From the NCBI RefSeq assembly GCF_002994745.2, contig NC_037092.1:73814324-73878323 (forward strand): 64,000 nucleotides of DNA. Reading direction: 5' to 3'. Made by a program: the position numbers and the translations under genes. The notes under the pieces are model-generated. The model had not been told where the DNA came from. It saw nothing but the letters and a program-made list of their open reading frames with translations, and made no database searches. The DNA comes from Rosa chinensis (taxonomy: Eukaryota; Streptophyta; Magnoliopsida; Rosales; Rosaceae). Below are positions 56,208-64,000 of this stretch, piece after piece. Position 1 is the stretch's first letter. Each line of letters starts with the position of its first letter.

Positions 56208-59200
56208 TGTTGAGAGAAAATTGCACACAGTGAGCGTAAATGTCACCCAACATAATTTCACTCGTATTCATTTAGTGAATAGAGTTTTTATTATTTTGGG
56301 TTTGACCCATTCAAGACAGAATGTGTCTCTTAATTACAATCCCTTGTTACAGGGAAACACCATTTGATTCCATTTATGAAGAAACCAATTGATGGGATGT
56401 GTGTTTGTTTGTTTTTGCAGCTGCACCCGGATATTTGAATGGGTTGCCTACGTACCCTTGGAGAGAGATCAAGCCACTCGTAGTTCAAGAGTTTCAATGA
56501 GTGAGTGACTCATTGGAGGGCTTTGATTTTGGAATGAGAGTAGTGTTTGGGACGAATTTGGTTTAAGTGGACCAGGGATTCGATTTTATGTTTAGGACGC
56601 GGTTGTATCTAGATTAGTTTGTTTCTGGATTGCCTACATACCCTTTGCGGGATCAAACCACATGTAGTTCAGGCTTTTTTAGATTTAAATGGGTAAATGA
56701 CCCATTTATTTTGAATTTTGTGTTTGGGGAAGGGTTTAAAGCCCTTGAATTTGGTTTGGACTGTATTGGTGTGATTTGGAATGGATTTGATTTTTGTGGT
56801 GTTGGGAGAATTTGACTAGAGTCAGTGATTCATATGGGACTGGTTGAATTTGGCTGGTGGAGTCAGGGATTCTGTTTGGAGTTGCGGTTGCATCTAGTGG
56901 GTCGCTAGACTGCCTACATACCCTATGAAAGGATCAAACCACTGTAGTTCATCATATTTGGGTTTTCGGTTTTGTACCTACTTTTTTGTTCGACGGCTAT
57001 ATTATTTTCGAACCCGTCGAAAGAACACATTTTTTGGTGAGCACTCGATTTAAATGGAGTGTCCACTGATTTGATTCGAGCAGGCCTTGAGACTTGAAAC
57101 GGGTCTTGGGCTGTTCTGAAACTTGTTGAGAGTGATACTGATTTGAAATAGGCTCTATAGTGCTCTGAGACAACCCCAAAGCTTACAGTGCATAGATTGA
57201 CATGGACACGCATTAATTTCACATCCGCACCCAACTTGAGCCCAATTTTCATCTTCGACAAACAGAAACTCGAAAGACCCTGCAATAGACCAGATAGACT
57301 CGATAAGCTCTGTCTCTTATCTCGTGGAGATATCTCTAGCGTGATTATCAATCTAGGACAGAGATCGAATCGGGGATGGAAACCAGCCATTTCAGTCCGA
57401 TCTTGTTGAACTCGTTCTGGGTAAGCCTCTTTCCTCCAGGACCCCTTTGTTTTGGGATGTAATTTTAATTACTCTGCATGCTTTCATTTGTCAGTCTTGC
57501 TTATCGAAGATTCGAAGCCTCAGCTTTGTTGGGATTGCATCTCTTTGGAACCCGGAATTGGTAAGAAATCATCTTTTTGAAACTGTTCTCGCCAATTGAA
57601 ACTGCATGAGTACAGCACCGCTTCAATTATGTTTTTTTATTTATTTATGCCACCGATTCAATTGCATACCTTATGTCTCTTTTTCAAAGACCTGCACATT
57701 AGCTCTTTGTCATTTCGCTATTTAATCCCCATTTCAGAACAACAGCACCATGCTCTGACAATTATGCTTAATTGCATAATGAGATTTTTGTCTTGATGCG
57801 TATTAATCACTTCATGAATTTATTACTTTGGCATGGCCTCTTGTATTATTAAACTTGCATTGTTTCTTGGTCCTTGTTGCCTGACTCTTTTTCAAAGCAA
57901 GCTTGCCGCAAACTTTGACATTCATAGTTCAAATATATAATTTAAAACTCTTTGTCTTTTGATGCAGGTCTTGAACGTTCCTCCACCTCCAAGTTTAATG
58001 TGGCTACTTGGGAGGTGATTTACTGCCATGTATATTGTAATATTGACTTGCCCGAGTTCATTTTTTTCATTCATGCTTTGTAGTTTGTACAGAGAGCATA
58101 AGAGCCAAAAGAACTTCATTGTTGATCTTCTTGTCGCTTGCTTCCATTTTGGGGAAAATCAAAACATGACACTAATTGTAGGCCTGCAAATGCTTTGTAT
58201 ATTTTTCTTCTCTGCTTTGATCACAAAGTTGCCTTGCAGATTCTAAACACCAGAGTCCAGACACCCTGCAAGTCGTCACCCCATGAGAGGCGGTCATGCT
58301 TGAAGCTTCAACATATCTTCTGGGATTGCTCTGGTTTCTTCCATCCTTTGTGGCAACTGGACTTCTTCATTCACGGTGGGTTGTGAGCTTCAACATTCGT
58401 TGTCTTCACTACTCAAGCAACCCTGCAGCCACCTTGTGTAGGTACTAGATCATCTTCCCTGTACTTTTTCTTGGCCACTGCAAACTAGAATAATGGCCAC
58501 CTTGCCTCATGACTCTGGTGATGTCTATAATGCAGGCACGAACTTTGACAACAAACGCCCCATTTCATCGCTGGGATTTGGTGGACAAGATGAGTCCAAA
58601 TTTCTCATAGAGAAGTGAAGAAACCTCCGCTTCACAACTTGGTCTCGAATTTCTGGTTTCTTTCCTCCTTGCCTGCAAGTTGCTGGAAGTATTCCGAGAG
58701 ACCATCGAGGGTGAGCTTTCCTCTCCAGACACCAATTTTGATGATTTGTGGTTTGTCTTGCTTAGTCAATTCTTTGTGTGGCTTGTTTGCAGTGGTGCAA
58801 GGCCATTTGTTGTGTTGCGGTGGAAGGGAAGGCAGGAGGTACTTGGAACCAGTGAGAGTCTTTGTGAAAGAAAAGAGACATTGGAGCCTTGTTTTCACAT
58901 GGTTCGGAGGTTTGCTGACACTTTGGAGTGCCATCACAAGGTTCTGAACACAACCTTGATGGAGGTGTATTGGATTCGCTGCTGCAACGTATTCCACCGG
59001 ATTGGTCATACTCTCATTGATACATAAAGCGTACCGTACACGAGATTGCGACCGCTCCGGGGACCTCCACAGCTCCATGGCTCCATGGTGACACGAATAA
59101 AAGAGATTCCTGCATGAAAAACAAAGGAAGTAGCACTGGTAGATCAGAGAGATCTCAACCTTTGTATCTGCTTGTTGGCCCCTCGAAGCACGATCAAAAT

Positions 59201-59850
59201 CTCTGAACACTTCTCTTCGTTATGCAGCTGGGCTTCGCCGCTTCGCCTCTCTCTTGATGTACTTCCTGTGTCTTCTCTCTAGCCTTTTCTGCTTCTCCCT
59301 CGAACAAAGTCGCTGAGCACTTCTTCTTTCCTTTGCAGCAGGGCTTCGCCTCTCTTGATGTATTTCTTGCTCCTTCTCTCCAGCCTTTTGCGTCTGCTTG
59401 CCTCCTCTCTGCTACCTTTTCTGCTTCTGCTCTCCTCTTTCTTATGCAGCCTTATGTTCCTTATATAGGGGGCAGTGAAGATTCTAGAGGGCTGGATAAA
59501 CATTTGCTTGAAATTTGAATCTCCCGAAGCTCACGAAGATAAGTTGTTGATCGGAGACTTCGTCTTTGACTTTGAGACTGAACTTGGACGCCCTCTGCCA
59601 CTTTATCCTTATCTCTCTTTGAGATATTTGATTCAAAATTTGAATGCCGCCCTTTTGTTTCTGTTTTGCAGCTTTTCACGTTGAAACTAGGTCAACATTC
59701 AACTTGTTTTGAATTTGAGAAAGAGATAATTTGTAACTAAAGCATCTGTTTAATTGCTGCCATTATCCTCATCTTTTGAATAATGTTGCGACAGCTACGC
59801 ACTTTGTACATTGTGTGCTTCTTTTATTTTTATTTTTTTATTATTCAACA
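56208..59850. mobile_element. 3.64-kb LTR-type insertion without visible LTR pair (giant solo LTR?)
   Basis: The element starts TGTTGAGAGAAAA and ends TTATTCAACA, with a perfect target duplication CATTC (56203-56207 and 59851-59855) inside DUF674 exon 2. I cannot find internal long direct repeats, primer site or coding domain. Three spaced copies of a block with GCCTACRTACCC, GATCAARCCAC and GTAGTTCA occur at about 56443-56492, 56631-56672 and 56911-56950. A ~110-bp tandem duplication lies at about 59199-59400 (GAGCACTTCTTC, GGGCTTCGCCTCTCTTGATG). The most economical reading is a solo LTR of a family with very long LTRs; a LARD-like element is an alternative. Confidence 0.65.
59199..59420. 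repeat. ~110-bp tandem duplication
   Basis: CTGAACACTTCTCTTCGTTATGCAGCTGGGCTTCGCC at 59202 is paralleled by CTGAGCACTTCTTCTTTCC...GCAGCAGGGCTTCGCC at 59311, with matching CTCTTGATGTA(C/T)TTC and CTCTAGCC/CTCCAGCC segments after each. It lies within the LTR-type insertion. Confidence 0.7.
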
Positions 59851-60147
59851 CATTCACTGATATTGAGCAAATTGTGCAGGTTGGAGAGGAGGAGGTCAGT
59901 TATCGCTTATATTTTCTATTTGTCATTTCAACATAGTCATCACATTGCACCTTTGGGTACTGCAACATCAAATGACTACATTTAACCTTCTGCATCTCTA
60001 TTTTGAAACTTCATGCATCTAATACTGTAAATGTTGTTTTCTGTTGTGCTGTTACTTCTGCAGGCTTTTTGCCTTCTTGTAACCTCATTTCTTTATGACT
60101 CTTCTCTCACCAGCGTCTTCCTTAGGCAGCCAAAGAGCGAACAATGA
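59851..60147 (+). pseudogene. DUF674 type B3, exon 2 tail and exon 3
   Basis: Exon 2 resumes HSLILS/FTDIEQIVQVGEEE-like (59852-59893), with a GTCAGT donor at 59894. Exon 3 is 60064-60147 (AFCLLVTSFLYDSSLTSVFL, RQPKSEQ, stop). Compared with B2, one codon (GAG) is missing in FTDIE-E-QIV. Complete last exon, but the gene as a whole is broken. Confidence 0.85.
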
Positions 60148-60156
60148 CCAAAGCAG

Positions 60157-60238
60157 GCTTTTCACCTTTTGGTAACATCTTTTCTTTGTGACTCCTCTCA
60201 CCAGTGTCTTCCTTAGGCAGCCAAAGAGGCAACAATGA
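60157..60238 (+). pseudogene. duplicate of exon 3 after B3
   Basis: A nearly complete second copy of exon 3 begins after AAAGCAG and ends with CAATGA (60233-60238); it lacks a few bases in the middle. The arrangement matches the one after B2 at 43403, and B1 lacks it. Confidence 0.85.
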
Positions 60239-61520
60239 CCGAAGTTCAGTTATCTAATGTAAGAGTCAGATGATGCTTTTGATACTGGAACTCAACAATT
60301 ATGATCATTTCCATAAAGCACCATTTATATATACTGGAAATCCTGTGCTCCACAACACCAATGACTGTGATTCTGTCATTGTACACACATGTAAGCAAGT
60401 CCTGCAGTATTTAAAATGTTGTGCGAGATTACTAAGTGCAATGTATTCTTAAGTTGGATCTGAAACCTACAAGATTTGATAAAAAGTATCAGAGCTGGTT
60501 GTTCAACTGTGTGACTAAGTAGTAAGTACAGTACAAGACAACTGTGGAAGTGCACATCAACCTCAAATGTGGATTGGGAAGGACGCATAAACGAATTATA
60601 TGTGGTTCATTCTAGTGCAGTGCACGGTTCCCATGCTTATCGATTTCGTTTTTCGTTTCTATATGTTGGCGGGTTGAGCATGCGTTTAGCTGGTTTTGGT
60701 TTTGATAGAACATTTACCTCTAGATGATGTCGCCTATGTCCTGTGATGTTGCATAATGTTGGATTTTCAAATTTTAGGCTCTCTTTAGCCCTATATATAC
60801 CCTAGAAATAATTAAATACAGAACAAAGTGACCAGAAATCCATTGCACCTTCACCATCAGTAGCTATAATGGAAGCAGTAGTCTGAGCAGGAAAATGTAC
60901 TCAAGAGCCTAACAAGTTAATCAGAAATCCAGGTCAATCATTTGTACTTTATGAAAATGATAGAATTGACCAGCATATTAGGAGGTTTCCTTTTAATTCT
61001 AAAAGCCAGGACTTCCATTTCCACGTACTCATTAAATCCCCACACAAATGGAATTCGGCCAAGGAGGAATCCACCAAGGACAAAATATATACAATCATGC
61101 ACAACAGATGGAGAAAATTAAAGAGGAATATTTCTTGCCTTTCCTATGTCCTTATGGAGATGCCATCATTATATTTTATTTCTTAGTTTAAATCTGCAGG
61201 TCACAGCAGGACCATAAAATCATCCTAGTTAAGGAATCCATTTAGAAAAGCTAAAATGGTGGACCATAACATGCAATTCTGCCTCCCGAGTGGCTCTTGC
61301 TTTCATGATTTACTTTTATTACTTTCAGCTGAGCCTCTCTTCTCTTGGAGTAGTCTTGTGTTTTCTGTACCATTGTACGTATAGCATTCTTGGAAGTTCA
61401 ATGCTCAGCTGTACTTCGATTATCTACTAACTATCTGATTTCATTTATTTTCGTCAATTTGTTCTACTTGTAGAAAGAAATTGCAATGTGCTTTGATCAC
61501 CAAACCCAAACAATAACCAG
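60239..61520. other. duplicated spacer between B3 and A2
   Basis: Paralogous to 16662-18448 and 43468-44800, without the solo LTR found at 17804. No gene. It gives the uninterrupted reference for the insertion sites of the solo LTR and copia element 2. Confidence 0.75.
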
Positions 61521-62236
61521 AGTCCTATATTTTAAGAGAAATCAGAAATGATGCCGCAAATTTCTTCTTCGTTAAGTAGTTGCCTTTTTCCACTCAAAAT
61601 AGAAAAAGCTCTTTCCTTTTGAAAAGCTTAAAGTGGTGTACCAGGACATGGATGATGGGCCTTTCCAGACTCAAGGTCTTCTTCTTTAAATTGTATTGAG
61701 ATTTGAGAGTGATTCAGAGCATATTGTAGCAAACAAAGTTCTATCGCTGGGAGTTGCTCATCTCTAAAATACTACTACCTTGAAGCCTTTCTCTTTTAGG
61801 TTTCAGAAGTCGAAGTACTGCTGCAGCCTAGAGAGTAGTAAAGTTTTCAATATTGGTAGGCTCCCAAAACAGAACAAGTTTTCTGTATGGTATTTTTCTA
61901 TTTCTTATAATTGTTTAGAAAGACTCCATTCAGGAGTCCTAATGTTTCGTATTTGCATGTGACATTTTAGGAGGTTTATTTTTTTCTTTGGCAAAGATTT
62001 TAGGAGGTGTAGTAGTTTTAGTTTAGGATTTTGGACCCTAAAAAACCATTAGTTTTCCTTTTTTTTTTTTCTTTATTGTGTTTTAGTCTTTATTTGATGT
62101 AAGAACTTAACCTCAAGCTCGATCATCTTCATCTCTTCAATTAAGCAGGAAACAACATATATTCTTGTACCAAGTGCTCATGGAGTTAATTTGTACCAGG
62201 AAACAATAACAAAGCTGAATTTACATCTTATCTTCC
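61521..62236 (+). promoter_or_regulatory. upstream region and leader of DUF674 A2
   Basis: Closely parallels 25800-26523 upstream of A1 over its whole length, including the AATTAAGCAG acceptor-like site (about 62141) and GAAACAACATAT. There are a few small deletions (for example GTTTCGTATTTGCATG at 61945 against a longer version at 26208). No coding gene. Confidence 0.55.
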
Positions 62237-63852
62237 ATGGCTCAAGAAGTATCAGATGCGAAGAATATCAGCTTGAAGGCATTAGTGGACAAGGGGAGAA
62301 ACAGAGTTATCTTCGTAGAGGCCGATAATGATTTCATTGATGTTCTCTTCAGTTTTTTGACATTACCGATGGGAAAAATTGTCAGGCTTGCCCGCGACCA
62401 TTCAATAGCACTGGAAATAGGTTGCATGAACAAATTGTATCAGAGTATTGAGAAGCTTGATGTGCAGGTTTTCAAGTCCAATGCATGTAGAGACATGTTG
62501 TTACTTCCGCACAGTGCAGCGAACTGTCATTGCAAGAACCTCAAATTGAAAATTATTGATGATGCTGAGCCACAACGGTTTGACTGCTCTGCTACTTATT
62601 CTCATCCCCCTGGTTCAGTTATTATTCAACTGTTCCTTGCCCTTCCTGTTCATCTATTATGGATTATAAAGTATATCTTAAAGAGGGTGATTCTCAAGAT
62701 GGAGGGGTCTTTGTAAAAGAGCGAGCCAGGGTTATAATTACTGATGATTTACAAGTGATATTCCCATTAAGTGCAGCTAGCATTTCCTTGTTTACCAAGC
62801 TTGGAGCCACGAATAGCAATACCACTGAGGAGCTAACTTTCAGTATTGGAGTCGAGCAGGTAAATTTTAGTATGCCATATTCGTTGTTACTACTATACCT
62901 GTGACATTGTTTCTGATGTTAAAGTATTTTCCAGGTTTTGAATTTGATTGTGAGCTCATTTGTATCAAAAACGCCTTTAACTGAAACTCTGCTGAAGCCT
63001 AATCCTGTACCAAAATTAGGTTGTGTGAATTTCAGTCAAGGAAAATGTATTGAATCTCAAATGTCAGCTGGGGCCTCGATAGATGAGGAAACTGAAAAAA
63101 TCTCTGTCAAGCTCATAGTGAGTAAATCAAAGAATTTGGTTTGCTATGCAGAAGTACGAGAGGATTTCGTTAATTTGATCTTCAGTTTCTTGACTCTTCC
63201 ACTTGGGTTTATATTAAAGCAGATGCTGGACTCCCCTTGGAAAGGATGTATTGATCAGTTGTGCAAGGGTGTCCTCGATTTTGATGAGCAATTTTTTAAG
63301 TCAAATTACCACAAGGAATTGCTATGCAATTCAAAACTTGTTCCTGGGTTCAGCTATGAGAACAATCTTTTAGGAATTGAGGAGGCCGTGTACTATAAGT
63401 TGTCTAATCGTACGTATACCGCTGATACATCCATTATCTCTTCTGCGTCCTTGGAGGCACCTAAAGTTCAATTTTTGGATCCCAAATCCCATGGTGATAA
63501 AGATAGAAATGCTAGGGGATTCTTAAAAGAACCAGCAATTTTCACAGTAACTGACAATTTAGATGTAAGGCCAGTATCTCCAATCTTTCAACTGTCTGTT
63601 CTTAATTATTTGAAGGTACATTTCACTGATATTGAGTATCGAACTGTGCATGTTGGCAAGAACGAGGTGAGTTGAATAAAATTTTCTTTAAACTCTAATT
63701 CAAGCCATTAGCTAGGCTGATCAATTCATTATAGATTGTTGTCCACTTTGCAGGCTTTGCGTCTTTTGGTGGCTTCTGTTGTTTCTGACTCACTTCTAAC
63801 CAATGCTTTCCTAAGGAAGCCAAAGGAGCCATTGGTTAAGCAAGAGCAATGA
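62237..63852 (+). pseudogene. DUF674 family, copy A2 (one frameshift in exon 1)
   Basis: Exons 62237-62859, 62935-63666 and 63754-63852 match A1 exon for exon, with introns of 75 and 87 nt. Exon 1 is 623 nt, not a multiple of three: after DCSATYSH the frame shifts within or near the CCCCC run at about 62606-62610 and ends at a stop at 62714-62716. The alternative frame resumes the family sequence (CPSC-SSIMDYKVYLKEGDSQ, then DGGVFVKERARVIITDDLQV). Exons 2 and 3 are fully open, with module 2 intact (DFVNLIFSFLTLPLG). The shift may be a true mutation or a sequencing error at a homopolymer. If corrected it would be a full-length protein like A1. Function unknown. Confidence 0.75.
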
Positions 63853-64000
63853 GGAGTACTTAAGAAGAGGTGGTGCTTTTGTTGCTACTACCCCTAAGTA
63901 TGAGGTTTGGTTTTTCAGAAGAACTTCCATTTGTAGCGACCTGCATAGTCTGTATATTTGGGTGCGAACTCCTTGGTCATGTTTTCGTTGCGTAAGTTTG
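63853..64000. other. 3' flank of A2
   Basis: Parallels 28160-28310 downstream of A1. The window ends inside it. Confidence 0.6.

Noticed and set aside
58615..59210. Protein-coding genes on both strands in the 56208-59850 element
   Set aside because: The frames (110-192 codons) overlap on opposite strands, show no family motif and lie within a TSD-bounded insertion.

Overview
This is a repeat-rich stretch of plant nuclear DNA. It is AT-rich, its genes have canonical GT-AG introns, and it carries Ty1/copia and Ty3/gypsy LTR elements, hAT elements and a probable Helitron, together with fragments of a light-harvesting chlorophyll a/b protein gene. The proteins point to a dicot. A Rosaceae origin is only a guess from general familiarity with such elements and cannot be shown from the window.

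The backbone is a tandem cluster of genes for the plant-specific DUF674 family (Pfam PF05056, function unknown). I sort the copies into three types. Type A: A1 at 26524-28159 looks intact; A2 at 62237-63852 has one frameshift in exon 1. Type B: B2 at 41641-43393 looks intact; B1 (pieces at 5562-5896 and 16318-16661) and B3 (pieces at 50101-50325, 55432-56207 and 59851-60147) are broken by retroelements. Type C: one decayed copy at 35889-37712 and an orphan last exon at 28812-28913. Lying antisense between C and B are pseudogenes or scraps of an LHCB1-like gene (5533-5560, 29128-29285, 38042-39570, 48314-49039). Lining up flanks suggests an ancestral unit C - LHCB(minus) - B - A, amplified in tandem and then eroded by deletions and insertions.

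Region by region: 1-2506 is part of a minus-strand LTR element; 2507-4440 has no recognisable gene; 4440-5531 holds a CACTA-like end and a copia 5' end. 5897-16317 is a copia element inside B1, itself carrying two related solo LTRs in opposite orientation, one of which carries a TRIM. 17804-18330 is a solo LTR and 18449-25792 a very young copia element. 26.5-29.3 kb holds A1, the C exon remnant and an LHCB scrap. 29336-33303 is a hAT element filled with two tandem arrays and a fold-back MITE; 33627-34645 is a poly(A) retroposon. 35.9-44.9 kb is the best preserved unit (C, LHCB pseudogene, B2). 45004-48266 is a probable Helitron with type II NAD(P)H dehydrogenase exons. 48.3-50.1 kb is the second LHCB pseudogene invaded by TPR-gene exons. 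50326-55431 is a rearranged gypsy element and 56208-59850 another LTR-type insertion, both in B3. 60-64 kb is B3's last exon followed by A2.

The likely expressed genes are A1 and B2, and perhaps A2 if its frameshift is a sequence error. Everything else is transposon or relic. No CRISPR, rRNA or genuine tRNA gene was seen.
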